A stretch of DNA of 64,000 nt from Roseiarcus sp043784465 (GTDB lineage Bacteria; Pseudomonadota; Alphaproteobacteria; Rhizobiales; Beijerinckiaceae). The position numbers and the translations under genes were made by a program. Below the pieces are notes generated by a model. It worked only from the letters and a program-made list of their open reading frames with translations. It made no database searches and was not told where the DNA came from. Positions within the stretch are counted from its first letter, which is position 1, and every line of letters starts with the position of its first letter. Below are positions 25,352-34,709 of the stretch, in pieces. The stretch lies in the NCBI GenBank assembly GCA_043784465.1, contig JAYVYJ010000002.1:24510-88509 (forward strand), in the 5' to 3' direction.

Positions 25352-26848
25352 ATGATCCAATACGGGCATTTCATCGGCGGAAAGAACGTCGCTGGCAAGT
25401 CGGGCCGTACGGCGGAAGTGTTTCAGCCGATGGACGGGACGGTGCGCGCCCATGTCGCGCTCGCCAGCGCCGCCGAGTTGAAAGAAGCCGTCGCCAACGC
25501 CAAGTCCGCGCAGATCGCCTGGGGCGCCACCAACCCGCAGCGGCGCGCCCGCATCATGATGAAGTTCTATGAACTCATCATGAGCCATATGGACGAGCTT
25601 GCCGAAATCCTCTCCCGCGAGCACGGCAAGACGATCTCCGATGCGAAGGGCGATATTCAGCGTGGCGTCGAGGTGCTGGAGTTCTCGTTCGGCGTCCCCC
25701 ATTTGATGAAGGGTGAATATTCGGACGGCGTCGGCCCCGGCATCGACACTTATTCCTTGCGCCAGCCGCTCGGAGTCGTGGCGGGCATCACCCCGTTCAA
25801 CTTCCCCGCCATGATCCCGCTGTGGAAGCTCGCCCCCGCCATCGCCTGCGGCAACGCGTTCATCTTGAAGCCCTCCGAGCGTGACCCCGGCGTGCCGATG
25901 CGTTTGGGCGAATTGTTCATCGAGGCGGGCGGGCCGCCCGGCATCCTCAACGTCGTCAACGGCGACAAAGAAGCGGTCGACGCCATTCTCGACGATCCCG
26001 ACATTCAGGCCGTCGGTTTCGTCGGCTCGACCCCCATCGCGCAGTATATTTATGCGCGCGGGACGGCGAGCGGCAAGCGCGTGCAGTGCTTTGGCGGCGC
26101 CAAGAACCACATGGTCATTCTGCCGGACGCGGACATGGACCAGACGGTGGATGCGCTGATCGGCGCGGGCTACGGTTCGGCGGGGGAACGCTGCATGGCG
26201 ATCTCGGTCGCGGTGCCGGTCGGCGAGGCTACGGCGAACGAACTCATCAAGCGGCTGATTCCGCGCGTCGAGTCGCTCAAGATCGGCCCCTCGACCGACC
26301 CGACCGCCGATTACGGCCCGCTGGTCACGCAGGCCGCGCTGGAGCGCGTCAAGGGCTACATCGATCTGGGCGTAGAGGAAGGCGCCAAGCTCGTCGTCGA
26401 CGGGCGCGGCTTCAAGATGCAGGGCTACGAGGGCGGCTATTATCTCGGCGGGTCGCTGTTCGATAACGTCACCAAGGACATGCGCATCTACAAGGAGGAG
26501 ATTTTCGGCCCCGTGCTCGGCGTCGTGCGCGCCAAAACCTACGAGGAGGCGCTGGGCCTCTGCAACGAACATGAATACGGCAATGGGGTCGCGATCTTCA
26601 CCCGCGACGGCGACGCGGCCCGGGATTTCGCCAGCCGCGTGCAGGTCGGCATGATCGGCGTCAACGTGCCGATCCCGGTCCCGGTGGCCTATTACACGTT
26701 TGGCGGCTGGAAGCGCTCGGGCTTTGGCGACCTCAACCAGCACGGCCCGGATTCGATCCGTTTTTACACCAAGACCAAGACCGTGACCTCGCGTTGGCCC
26801 AGCGGCGTCAAGGACGGCGCCGAATTCGTGATCCCCACCATGAAGTGA
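25352..26848 (+). CDS. mmsA: CoA-acylating methylmalonate-semialdehyde dehydrogenase
   Basis: MmsA converts (methyl)malonate semialdehyde to propionyl-/acetyl-CoA in valine, inositol and related catabolism. The 498-residue length is typical. Visible are GVVAGITPFNFPAMIPLW, ILKPSERDPG, VGFVGSTPIAQYIY, FGGAKNHMVILPDAD and the catalytic Cys281 in SAGERCMAISVAV. The start ATG 25352 has GGGAGCGA upstream; the frame is open earlier without family similarity. Likely controlled by the divergent LysR protein. No mmsB or inositol genes are adjacent. Confidence 0.94.
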   Translation: MIQYGHFIGGKNVAGKSGRTAEVFQPMDGTVRAHVALASAAELKEAVANAKSAQIAWGATNPQRRARIMMKFYELIMSHMDELAEILSREHGKTISDAKGDIQRGVEVLEFSFGVPHLMKGEYSDGVGPGIDTYSLRQPLGVVAGITPFNFPAMIPLWKLAPAIACGNAFILKPSERDPGVPMRLGELFIEAGGPPGILNVVNGDKEAVDAILDDPDIQAVGFVGSTPIAQYIYARGTASGKRVQCFGGAKNHMVILPDADMDQTVDALIGAGYGSAGERCMAISVAVPVGEATANELIKRLIPRVESLKIGPSTDPTADYGPLVTQAALERVKGYIDLGVEEGAKLVVDGRGFKMQGYEGGYYLGGSLFDNVTKDMRIYKEEIFGPVLGVVRAKTYEEALGLCNEHEYGNGVAIFTRDGDAARDFASRVQVGMIGVNVPIPVPVAYYTFGGWKRSGFGDLNQHGPDSIRFYTKTKTVTSRWPSGVKDGAEFVIPTMK

Positions 26849-26866
26849 GAGCGTAGAAGCTTCGAG

Positions 26867-26898
26867 CGCGAAAGCGGGGCTTTCGCGTCGGAGTTTTT
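26867..26898 (+). terminator. Intrinsic terminator after mmsA
   Basis: A 9-bp stem (CGCGAAAGC / GCTTTCGCG, loop GGG) is followed six bases later by TTTTT, 18 nt after the mmsA stop and just before regB. Confidence 0.8.
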
Positions 26899-26919
26899 AG
26901 TTTTGCGTGAACGCCGCCC

Positions 26920-28251
26920 ATGACGCAGATCGCCTTTGGCCACGAGGCCCGCCGTCTGCGCGTCGGCACGCTGGTGCGGCTGCGCTGGTACGCGGCGGCG
27001 GGGCAGATCGCCGCCATCGTCGTCTCGCGGCTCTATCTTCACGTCACGTTTCCGGTAGCCCCCGCGCTGCTGTGCGTGGCCGCGCTGATCGCCTTCAACG
27101 GCTATCTGTGGTGGACGCTGCCCCCCGCGACCCGCGCCGACGAACGTCTCACAAGCCTTATCCTCGGCTTCGACGTCATTCAACTTTGGTCGGTGCTGTC
27201 GTTGACCGGCGGCCTCTCCAACCCCTTCTCGGTGCTGCTGCTCGCCCCCACCATGATCTCCGCCGTCTCGCAGACGTGGTGGCAGACGGTGAAGCTGCTC
27301 GCGTTGGCGATCCTCTGCGACGGCGCGCTCGCGATGTGGCGCATTCCGCTCAAATTCGACGACGGCACGCTGTTCAACCCACCGCCCATCGAGACCGCCG
27401 GCTTTCTCATCGCGCTGGTGGTGACGGCGGTGTTCGTCGCGCTCTATGGCGGACAGGTTTCGCGGGAGGCGCGCCAGCTCGCCGAGGCGCTGGCGGCGAC
27501 GGAACTGATCCTCACGCGCGCGCAGCACCTCAACCAACTCGACGGCCTCGCCGCCGCCGCCGCCCATGAACTGGGCACGCCGCTGGCGACGCTGACCGTC
27601 ATCGTTCATGAACTGTCCGCGTCCCCAGAGGTCGCGGCGCTGTGCGGCGAGGACCTGACCCTGGCGCGGCAGGAACTGGCGCGCTGCCGGGTGATCCTGG
27701 GCCAATTGTCCATCGCCAATCGCGTCGCCAATTCGCCGCTCGACCGCATGGAGCTTGAGGCGCTGCTGGAGGAGGTCGCCGGCCCCCACCGGTTGCAGGA
27801 CATCGACATCGACGTCGGCGCCAGCGGACCCGAACCGCGTCCGACCTGCGCGCGCAACCCCGCGTTGCTCTACGGCTTGCGAAATCTGGCCGAGAACGCC
27901 ATCTCCTTTGCGCAAAGTCAGGTGCAGGTGGAGGCGACGTGGACGCGCGACCGCGTGGAGATCGCCATCGTTGACGACGGCCCCGGCTTTTCCCAAGCCG
28001 TGCTCCTGCGTCTGGGTGAGCCTTATATCTCCGACCGCACGACGTCGCGCCGCGCCAACTCGGAATCCGGTCTCGGACTTGGCCTGTTCATCGCCAAGGC
28101 GTTGCTGGAGCGCACAGGCGCGCAATTGTCGATAGGCAATCTTTCGCCGCCCGAACGGGGCGCGCGGGCGGTTGTCTCCTGGCCGCGCTGGCGGTTCGAA
28201 AGCAGGGAGAGCGCGTCGCTCGCCCAGGAAAGACAGACGGTAGCTTCATGA
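26920..28251 (+). CDS. regB: Redox sensor histidine kinase RegB/PrrB/ActS
   Basis: RegB senses the quinone pool and redox state and phosphorylates RegA to control respiration, nitrogen and carbon fixation genes. The 443-residue protein has six N-terminal membrane helices with the quinone-binding motif GGLSNPF at 97-103, the characteristic H-box AAAAAHELGTPLATLTVI (His216), Cys256 in ELARCRVILGQLS at the site of the redox-active cysteine, and ATPase motifs NLAENAISFA, DDGPGF and SGLGLGLFIA. Its stop overlaps the regA start (ATGA). senC/prrC is not adjacent. Confidence 0.93.
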   Translation: MTQIAFGHEARRLRVGTLVRLRWYAAAGQIAAIVVSRLYLHVTFPVAPALLCVAALIAFNGYLWWTLPPATRADERLTSLILGFDVIQLWSVLSLTGGLSNPFSVLLLAPTMISAVSQTWWQTVKLLALAILCDGALAMWRIPLKFDDGTLFNPPPIETAGFLIALVVTAVFVALYGGQVSREARQLAEALAATELILTRAQHLNQLDGLAAAAAHELGTPLATLTVIVHELSASPEVAALCGEDLTLARQELARCRVILGQLSIANRVANSPLDRMELEALLEEVAGPHRLQDIDIDVGASGPEPRPTCARNPALLYGLRNLAENAISFAQSQVQVEATWTRDRVEIAIVDDGPGFSQAVLLRLGEPYISDRTTSRRANSESGLGLGLFIAKALLERTGAQLSIGNLSPPERGARAVVSWPRWRFESRESASLAQERQTVAS

Positions 28252-28796
28252 CCCAAGTTCAAATGCACGAAGAAGACCGTTCGCTGCTGATCGTCGACGA
28301 CGACCAGCCGTTCTGCGAACGCCTGGCCCGCGCGCTGGCCACACGCGGCTACTCGCCGCGCACCGCGTTTTCCGTCGCCGCCGGGCGTACGGCGCTGACT
28401 GAACGCGCCCCGGCCTTCGCCATATTCGACCTCAAGCTCGCCGACGGCACCGGACTCGATCTCATGCGCGTCCTCAAGGCCGAGCGGCCCGAAGCGCGCG
28501 CGATCATCCTCACCGGCTACGGCGCCATCGCCACCGCCGTCACTGCCGTAAAGATGGGCGCGTTCGATTATCTGGCCAAGCCGGTCAACGCCGACGAGGT
28601 GGCGGCGGCGCTTTCCGCGACGCTGGAGGAGCGGCCCGAGCAGGTCGAACACCCGATGTCGGCGGATCGTGCGCGCTGGGAGCATATCCAGCGCGTCTAT
28701 GAGTCCTGCGACCGCAACGTGTCGGAGACGGCGCGCCAGCTCAGCATGCATCGCCGGACCTTGCAGCGTATTCTAGCCAAACGCGCGCCTAGGTAG
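28248..28796 (+). CDS. regA: Response regulator RegA/PrrA/ActR
   Basis: A 182-residue regulator with receiver (VDDDQ; phospho-acceptor Asp61 in IFDLKLADGTGL; ILTGYG; Lys111) and a Fis-type HTH at the C-terminus (SADRARWEHIQRVYE and NVSETARQLSMHRRTLQRIL). The near-invariant HTH of this family is intact. The short Pro linker is less proline-rich than in Rhodobacter. Partner of the upstream kinase; global redox regulator. Confidence 0.95.
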   Translation: MTQVQMHEEDRSLLIVDDDQPFCERLARALATRGYSPRTAFSVAAGRTALTERAPAFAIFDLKLADGTGLDLMRVLKAERPEARAIILTGYGAIATAVTAVKMGAFDYLAKPVNADEVAAALSATLEERPEQVEHPMSADRARWEHIQRVYESCDRNVSETARQLSMHRRTLQRILAKRAPR

Positions 28797-28869
28797 GCGC
28801 CGGCGCCCAAGAATTGATCAGGCGAGCGACGTAATTCACCGCACTTCGCTCGCGAGAGTTTGGCCCGCG

Positions 28870-28885
28870 TGGCATAAGCTTTGCG
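28870..28885 (+). promoter_or_regulatory. Sigma-54 (RpoN) promoter of the urea transport operon
   Basis: TGGCATAAGCTTTGCG matches the TGGCAYRNNNNTTGCW consensus at all but the last position, with the required GG (28871-28872) and GC (28883-28884) ten bases apart. It lies 54 nt upstream of the urtA start. Urea transporters are commonly under NtrC/RpoN nitrogen control. I do not see a clear NtrC site upstream. Confidence 0.78.
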
Positions 28886-28939
28886 ACCCGGCGCGACGGG
28901 GCAGGCGCGCGTTCGCTTCTGCCCATCGCGGGGTGGAAA

Positions 28940-30232
28940 ATGACATTCACAAGGCGTTTTGTGACGAGCGCGCTGGGCGCGGTCGCGCTCGGCGCGGCGA
29001 CTTTGGCGTCGCTCGCGGCTCGGGCTGAGGACACGATCAAGGTCGGCATACTTCATTCGCTGTCGGGCACGATGGCGATCAGCGAGACGACGTTGAAGGA
29101 CGTCATGCTGATGCTGATCGACGAGCAGAACAAGAAGGGCGGCGTACTGGGCAAGAAGCTGGAGCCGGTCGTCGTCGACCCCGCCTCCAACTGGCCGCTG
29201 TTCGCAGAGAAGGCGAAAGAGCTGATCGCCAAGGACAAGGTCTCGGTGGTGTTCGGTTGCTGGACCTCGGTGTCGCGCAAGTCCGTGCTGCCCGTGTTCA
29301 AGGAGCTGAACTCGATTCTGTTCTACCCCGTCCAATACGAGGGCGAGGAGAGCGAGCGTAACGTATTCTACACCGGCGCCGCGCCCAACCAGCAGGCGAT
29401 CCCCGCAGTCGATTATCTGATGAGCGCGGACGGGGGCGCGGTCAAGCGCTGGGTGCTGGAAGGCACCGACTATGTCTATCCGCGCACCACCAACAAAATT
29501 CTCGAAGCCTATCTTAAGGCCAAGGGCGTCGCGCCGGAAGACATTATGGTCAATTACACGCCGTTCGGCTTTTCCGACTGGCAGACCGAAGTGTCGAAGA
29601 TCAAGGAATTCGGCTCGGCCGGCAAGAAGACGGCGGTGGTCTCCACCGTCAACGGCGACGCCAACGTGCCGTTCTACAAGGAGCTGGGCAACAAGGGCAT
29701 CAAGGCGACCGACATTCCGGTCGTCGCATTCTCGGTGGGCGAGGAGGAACTGGCCGGTCTGGACACCAAGCCGCTGCTTGGGCATCTGGCGGCGTGGAAC
29801 TATTTCGAAAGCATCGACACGCCCGAGAACAAGGCGTTCATCGCCAAGTGGCATGAGTTCACCAAGAACCCCAAGCGCACCACCAACGATCCCATGGAAG
29901 CCCACTACATCGGCTTCAGCATGTGGGTGAAAGCCGTCGAGAAGGCCGGGACTGTCGACCCCGACAAGGTGATCGCGGCGCTGCCGGGCACCGAGCAGAA
30001 GAACCTGACCGGCGGAACGGCGGTGATGCTGCCCAACCACCACATCGCCAAGCCCGTGTTCATCGGCGAAATTCGCGCCGACGGCATGCTGGACGTGGTG
30101 TGGCAAACCAAGGGCCTGGTTCCCGGCGCGGCGTGGTCGCCGTATCTGGAAGGCTCGAAGGACCTGGTCGCCGACTGGGTCGAACTCAAGTGCGGCAATT
30201 ACAACAAAGTCAGCAAAAAGTGCGGCGGCTGA
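28940..30232 (+). CDS. urtA: Urea ABC transporter, periplasmic urea-binding protein
   Basis: UrtA captures urea (or short amides) and delivers it to UrtBC. The 430-residue protein begins with a signal peptide carrying a twin-Arg-like TFTRRFVTS and ends it at ARAEDTIKVG. The mature type I binding fold has VGILHSLSGTMAISETTLKD, FGCWTSVSRKSVLPVF, PVQYEGEESERNVFYTGAAPNQQ and NGDANVPFYKELG, all characteristic of UrtA rather than branched-chain amino-acid binding proteins. It is the first gene of the urt operon, downstream of a sigma-54 promoter, and is followed by a hairpin terminator. Confidence 0.95.
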   Translation: MTFTRRFVTSALGAVALGAATLASLAARAEDTIKVGILHSLSGTMAISETTLKDVMLMLIDEQNKKGGVLGKKLEPVVVDPASNWPLFAEKAKELIAKDKVSVVFGCWTSVSRKSVLPVFKELNSILFYPVQYEGEESERNVFYTGAAPNQQAIPAVDYLMSADGGAVKRWVLEGTDYVYPRTTNKILEAYLKAKGVAPEDIMVNYTPFGFSDWQTEVSKIKEFGSAGKKTAVVSTVNGDANVPFYKELGNKGIKATDIPVVAFSVGEEELAGLDTKPLLGHLAAWNYFESIDTPENKAFIAKWHEFTKNPKRTTNDPMEAHYIGFSMWVKAVEKAGTVDPDKVIAALPGTEQKNLTGGTAVMLPNHHIAKPVFIGEIRADGMLDVVWQTKGLVPGAAWSPYLEGSKDLVADWVELKCGNYNKVSKKCGG

Positions 30233-30246
30233 GGGAGTTGTTTGAG

Positions 30247-30274
30247 ACGGCCGGGCTTCGCCCGGCCGTTTTCC
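30247..30274 (+). terminator. Terminator/attenuator between urtA and urtB
   Basis: A 9-bp stem ACGGCCGGG / CCCGGCCGT with a CTTCG loop followed by TTTTCC, 14 nt after the urtA stop. It would let the binding protein be made in excess of the permeases through partial read-through. Confidence 0.78.
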
Positions 30275-30378
30275 GTGTTTGCCAAGCGCTGGCGGCGCTA
30301 TGCGGCGCTGAGGGGTAGAGATGCGCCAACAATCAGAAGGCTTGCGTCCTCGTTACCGCCGATGCCGCGCCCCTTTCG

Positions 30379-30509
30379 TCATGGCCGGGCATGTCCCGGC
30401 CATCCACGCCGGAGCGCGTAGCCTTCGTTTGCAAAACGGGGATGGGCTTTCATTTAGGCGTCGCTGGTTGCGCGACCGCGTGGATGGCCGGGACAAGCCC
30501 GGCCATGAC
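30379..30509. repeat. Dispersed palindromic repeat (VPAIH/DKPGHD type), copy 1
   Basis: The ends are inverted relatives: TCATGGCCGGGCATGTCCCGG at one end and GCCGGGACAAGCCCGGCCATGA at the other. Translated in one frame it gives the familiar MAGHVPAIHA...VDGRDKPGHDG pseudo-peptide that recurs between genes in many alphaproteobacteria. A second copy is at 59861-60009. It lies between the urtA terminator and urtB and produces a false N-terminal extension of UrtB. Confidence 0.8.
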
Positions 30510-30521
30510 GGCGGCGCGCGC

Positions 30522-32105
30522 TTGTTCAAGGCGCTCGCCATTGCGTGGGCGTTCTTCTTCGCTTGCCTGACCCCGGCCTTCGCCGACCCGCTCGCCGACG
30601 CGCTCGCTAAATTCGCCGCCGACTCGTTCTCCCAAACCGAACAGGCGATCACCGGAATCGTCGCCGCCGCGCCCCCAAACGGGACCGACATTCTCGACGC
30701 GCTCGCGGACGGGCGCCTGTTCGCCGACCCCGACTCGAAGCAAGTCATCTACAAGAACGCCGCCGGCGACGCCTACGACGCCAGGACTGGGCAGAAGGCT
30801 CAAAGCGGCGACAGCTTCAAGAAAGTGCGCCTCAACAACGGCGTCAGGCGCTCGATTGAAGCGGCGATGGGCGCGCTGCGCGTCGGCTCGCCCGATCCTC
30901 AGCGCCGTATTCAAGCGGCGGCGGATGTATTCGCCAATCCTGCGCCCACCTTGCTCGGCCCGGTTGATACCCAGCTGGCCAAGGAGAACGACGCTACGGC
31001 GATGACGGCGCTGGAGCAGGCGCGCGCCGCCATCGTCGCCAAGATCCCGGACGCCAAGCCCGAGGACGTGACCCGCGCCATCGCGGCGCTGGCGGCGCGC
31101 GGCGACAAGGCGGCGCAGAATTATGTCAACGAAATCGCCGCCGCGCACGACGATCCCGCCGTGAAGAAGGCGGCGGACACGGCGCGCGCGGACATCGACC
31201 GTTCGTTGATGTTGTGGAGCCTCGCGCAGAACGGCTGGTACGGGCTCTCCGCCGCCTCCGTGCTGCTGCTCGCCGCCATCGGGCTCGCCATCACTTTTGG
31301 CGTGATGGGCGTCATCAACATGGCGCACGGCGAAATGGTGATGCTCGGGGCCTACGCGACCTATGGCGTTCAGCAGGCGCTGCCCGCCTCCTGGGCGAAC
31401 GCCTCCATCGTCATCGCGCTGCCGCTGGCGTTTCTGGTCGCCGCGCTGGCGGGCGTGGCGATCGAGCGGTTCGTCGTGCGCTATCTCTACTCGCGCCCGC
31501 TCGATACGCTGCTCGCCACCTGGGGCGTTTCGCTGATCTTCCAGCAGGCGGTGCGCACGCTGTTTGGCGCGAGCAACCGGCAGGTCTATTCGCCTCCGTT
31601 CCTCTCGGGCTCGCACCATTTCGGGGGGCTGGAGATCACCAACAACCGGCTTTGCATCATCGTGCTTGCGGTGATGGTGTTCGCAGCACTTTTGTTTGTG
31701 CTGCGCGCGACCTCGTTCGGCTTGCAGATGCGCGCGGTGACGCAGAACCGGCGCATGGCTTCCGCTATGGGCATCTCGACGCAGCGCGTGGATATGCTGG
31801 CGTTCGCGCTGGGCTCGGGCGTCGCAGGCGTGGCGGGCGTTGCGCTGAGCCAGATCGACAACGTGTCGCCCAATCTCGGACAGGGCTACATCATCGACAG
31901 TTTCATGGTGGTGGTGTTCGGCGGCGTCGGCAATCTGTGGGGCACGGCTCTGGGCGCGGCGATTCTGGGCCTCGCCAACAAGGTGATGGAGCCGACCATA
32001 GGCGCGGTGCAGGGGCAGATCGTCTTGTTGGTGTTGATCATATTGTTCATACAGCGGCGGCCGCGCGGCCTGTTCGCGCAAAAGGGCCGGGCGGTGGAGG
32101 CATGA
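30522..32105 (+). CDS. urtB: Urea ABC transporter permease UrtB
   Basis: An inner-membrane permease of the LivH type. An N-terminal signal sequence (LFKALAIAWAFFFACLTPAFA) precedes a periplasmic helical region of about 200 residues, typical of UrtB, then the membrane domain starting LLLAAIGLAITFGVMGVINMAHGEMVMLG and ending with VFGGVGNLWGTALGAAILG. I start at TTG 30522 (527 aa): the frame is open to 30321, but the added part translates the dispersed repeat and is not protein-like. The ribosome binding site for the TTG is weak, so the exact start is open. Confidence 0.88.
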   Translation: MFKALAIAWAFFFACLTPAFADPLADALAKFAADSFSQTEQAITGIVAAAPPNGTDILDALADGRLFADPDSKQVIYKNAAGDAYDARTGQKAQSGDSFKKVRLNNGVRRSIEAAMGALRVGSPDPQRRIQAAADVFANPAPTLLGPVDTQLAKENDATAMTALEQARAAIVAKIPDAKPEDVTRAIAALAARGDKAAQNYVNEIAAAHDDPAVKKAADTARADIDRSLMLWSLAQNGWYGLSAASVLLLAAIGLAITFGVMGVINMAHGEMVMLGAYATYGVQQALPASWANASIVIALPLAFLVAALAGVAIERFVVRYLYSRPLDTLLATWGVSLIFQQAVRTLFGASNRQVYSPPFLSGSHHFGGLEITNNRLCIIVLAVMVFAALLFVLRATSFGLQMRAVTQNRRMASAMGISTQRVDMLAFALGSGVAGVAGVALSQIDNVSPNLGQGYIIDSFMVVVFGGVGNLWGTALGAAILGLANKVMEPTIGAVQGQIVLLVLIILFIQRRPRGLFAQKGRAVEA

Positions 32106-33211
32106 GCCGCGCGCTCGACATCGCCGGGGCGATCTTCGTCGTCCTGATCGCGCTCGCCGCCATGCTCGTGCCCTATGGCGCGCTGTCGACGCCGGAAACC
32201 TCCGCGTTTCATCTGCCCTCCTATCTGATGCAGTTGTTCGGCAAATATCTGTGCTACGCGATCCTCGCGCTGGCGCTCGATCTGGTGTGGGGCTATTGCG
32301 GTATTCTCTCGCTTGGCCACGGCGCGTTTTTCGCGCTTGGCGGTTACGCGATGGGCATGTATTTGATGCGCCAGATCGGCACGCGCGGCGTCTACGCCAA
32401 CCCGATCCTGCCCGACTTCATGGTGTTCCTGAACTGGCACGAGCTGCCTTTGGCCTGGTGGGGGTTCAACTCGTTCGCCTATGCGTTGTTGATGATCTTC
32501 CTCGTGCCCGGCCTGCTGGCGCTGGCGTTCGGCTGGTTCGCGTTCCGCTCGCGCGTGACCGGCGTTTATTTGTCCATTATCACGCAGGCGATGACGTTCG
32601 CGCTCTACAAGGAGTTCTTTCGTAACGATTTCGGCTTTGGCGGCAACAACGGACTCACCGATTTTAAGGACATCCTCGGCTTCCCGCTGCAATCGGACGC
32701 GACCAAAGCGGCGCTATTCTCGATATCCGCCGTGGCGCTGATTCTGTGTTATCTCATCGCGCGCGCCATCGTCGGCTCCAAATATGGCAAGGCGCTGGTC
32801 GCTGTGCGCGACGCGGAGAGCCGCATGCGGTTCCTGGGCTATCGGGTCGCCAACATCAAACTGTTCGCCTTTGTCGTCTCGGCGGTGATGGCGGCCATCG
32901 GCGGCGCTCTTTATGTGCCGCAGGTCGGAATCATCAACCCCAGCGAATTCGCGCCGGGCAATTCGATCGAAGCGGCGATCTGGGTGGCGGTCGGCGGGCG
33001 CGGCACGCTGGTGGGCGCGGCGATGGGCGGCATTCTGGTGAACTTCGCCAAGACCTATTTCACCGGGGCGGTGCCGGAATATTGGTTGTTCGCGCTGGGC
33101 CTGTTGTTCGTCGTCGTCACGCTGTTCCTGCCCACTGGCCTGCTGGGGCTGCTCAGCAAGATCAGAGCGCGGCGCACGCCACGGCAAGTGGCCACGGGGG
33201 CGGCGACGTGA
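32102..33211 (+). CDS. urtC: Urea ABC transporter permease UrtC
   Basis: A 369-residue LivM-type permease with about ten membrane helices. DLVWGYCGILSLGHGAFFALGGYAMGMYLMR is the conserved region; FFRNDFGFGGNNGLTDFKDILGF is characteristic of UrtC. The ATG overlaps the urtB stop (ATGA). Confidence 0.95.
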   Translation: MSRALDIAGAIFVVLIALAAMLVPYGALSTPETSAFHLPSYLMQLFGKYLCYAILALALDLVWGYCGILSLGHGAFFALGGYAMGMYLMRQIGTRGVYANPILPDFMVFLNWHELPLAWWGFNSFAYALLMIFLVPGLLALAFGWFAFRSRVTGVYLSIITQAMTFALYKEFFRNDFGFGGNNGLTDFKDILGFPLQSDATKAALFSISAVALILCYLIARAIVGSKYGKALVAVRDAESRMRFLGYRVANIKLFAFVVSAVMAAIGGALYVPQVGIINPSEFAPGNSIEAAIWVAVGGRGTLVGAAMGGILVNFAKTYFTGAVPEYWLFALGLLFVVVTLFLPTGLLGLLSKIRARRTPRQVATGAAT

Positions 33212-33963
33212 GCGACGAGAAGCTGACGTCGTCGCTGCTCTATCTGGACGACGTCAAGGTGACGTTCGACGGTTATCGGGCGCTACGGGGCCTTTCGCTG
33301 GTGCTGGCGCCGGGGGAAATGCGCGCGATCATCGGCCCCAACGGCGCGGGCAAGACCACGATGATGGACGTCATCACGGGAAAGACGCGGCCTGACGAAG
33401 GGACGGTCTATTTCGAGGGTCGCCACGACCTGACGAAGCTCGACGAGGCCGACATCGCGACGCTCGGCATCGGGCGGAAATTCCAGAAGCCCACGGTGTT
33501 CGAGAACCACACGGTCTACGACAATCTGCTGCTCGCAACCAAGGCGCCGCGCACGGTATGGGCGACGCTGGGCGCGCGGCGCGACCAGAAGTTCGCGACC
33601 ATTATCGACGGGATTCTGGAGCGGATCCGGCTGGGCGACATGCGGGGACGACCGGCGGGGGCGCTGTCGCATGGGCAGAAGCAATGGCTGGAGATCGGCA
33701 TGTTGCTGGCGCAGGACCCCAAGCTGCTGCTGGTCGACGAGCCGGTCGCCGGCATGACCGATTCCGAGACGTTCGAGACTTCAGCCATGCTGAAGCAGAT
33801 CGCGCGCGAACATTCCGTCGTCGTGGTCGAGCACGACATGCATTTCGTGCGCGATCTCGGCGTCAAAGTGACGGTGCTGCATGAAGGCGCGGTGCTGGCG
33901 GAAGGGTCGCTCGATCAGGTCAGCGCGGACGAGCGCGTCGTCGAAGTCTATCTCGGGCGCTGA
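33208..33963 (+). CDS. urtD: Urea ABC transporter ATP-binding protein UrtD
   Basis: A 251-residue LivG-type ATPase: Walker A GPNGAGKTT, signature LSHGQKQWLEIGM and Walker B LLLVDEPVAGM, with the IGRKFQKPTVFENHTVYDNL stretch specific to UrtD. GTG start at 33208 overlaps the urtC stop (GTGA). Confidence 0.95.
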   Translation: MSDEKLTSSLLYLDDVKVTFDGYRALRGLSLVLAPGEMRAIIGPNGAGKTTMMDVITGKTRPDEGTVYFEGRHDLTKLDEADIATLGIGRKFQKPTVFENHTVYDNLLLATKAPRTVWATLGARRDQKFATIIDGILERIRLGDMRGRPAGALSHGQKQWLEIGMLLAQDPKLLLVDEPVAGMTDSETFETSAMLKQIAREHSVVVVEHDMHFVRDLGVKVTVLHEGAVLAEGSLDQVSADERVVEVYLGR

Positions 33964-33967
33964 GAAA

Positions 33968-34663
33968 ATGCTGAAGGTCGAGAACGTCAATCTGTTCTAC
34001 GGCGCCGCGCAGGCCTTGCGCGGCGTTTCGCTCACAGCCGAGATCGGCAAGGTGACGTGCGTGCTGGGGCGCAACGGCGTCGGCAAGACTTCGCTGATGC
34101 GGGCGATTGTCGGCCATCACCCGATCCGCTCGGGGCGCATCGAGTGGCAGGGGGAGGACCTCAAGCCGCTGCCCTCCTACATGCGCGCGCGCAGGGGCCT
34201 GGCCTATGTGCCGCAGGGCCGCGAAATCTTTCCGCTGCTGACGGTGCGGGAGAACCTCCAGTCGGGTCTGGTCACGCAATCGCGCGACGCGCGCGTGATC
34301 GATCCGGAAATGTTCACCCTGTTCCCTATCCTGTCCGAGATGCTGGGCCGGCGCGGCGGCGATCTGTCGGGCGGACAGCAGCAGCAGCTCGCCATCGCTC
34401 GCGCGCTGCTGACCAAGCCCAAGCTGTTGATTCTCGACGAGCCGACCGAGGGCATCCAGCCCTCGATCATCCGCGACATCGGCCGCGCTATCGAATATCT
34501 ACGCCAGCGCGGCGGGCTCGCCATCCTACTGGTCGAGCAATATTTCGAATGGGCGCGGGATCTGGCCGACGATTACGCGGTTCTGGACCGGGGGGTCGTC
34601 GTGCTGGCGGGCGCGCGCAAGGACATGGACGAGGCGCAGGTGCGCAAGCGCATCGCGGTTTGA
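33968..34663 (+). CDS. urtE: Urea ABC transporter ATP-binding protein UrtE
   Basis: A 231-residue LivF-type ATPase: Walker A GRNGVGKTS, LAYVPQGREIFPLLTVRENL, signature LSGGQQQQLAIARAL and Walker B LLILDEPTEGIQPSII. It starts 4 nt after urtD and completes the five-gene urea uptake system. No urease genes follow within the window, so imported urea must be used by enzymes encoded elsewhere. Confidence 0.95.
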   Translation: MLKVENVNLFYGAAQALRGVSLTAEIGKVTCVLGRNGVGKTSLMRAIVGHHPIRSGRIEWQGEDLKPLPSYMRARRGLAYVPQGREIFPLLTVRENLQSGLVTQSRDARVIDPEMFTLFPILSEMLGRRGGDLSGGQQQQLAIARALLTKPKLLILDEPTEGIQPSIIRDIGRAIEYLRQRGGLAILLVEQYFEWARDLADDYAVLDRGVVVLAGARKDMDEAQVRKRIAV

Positions 34664-34709
34664 AGCGCCGTAAGTTCCGCGCAAGACCTCGTCCGCAGGT
34701 TGGCGAACC

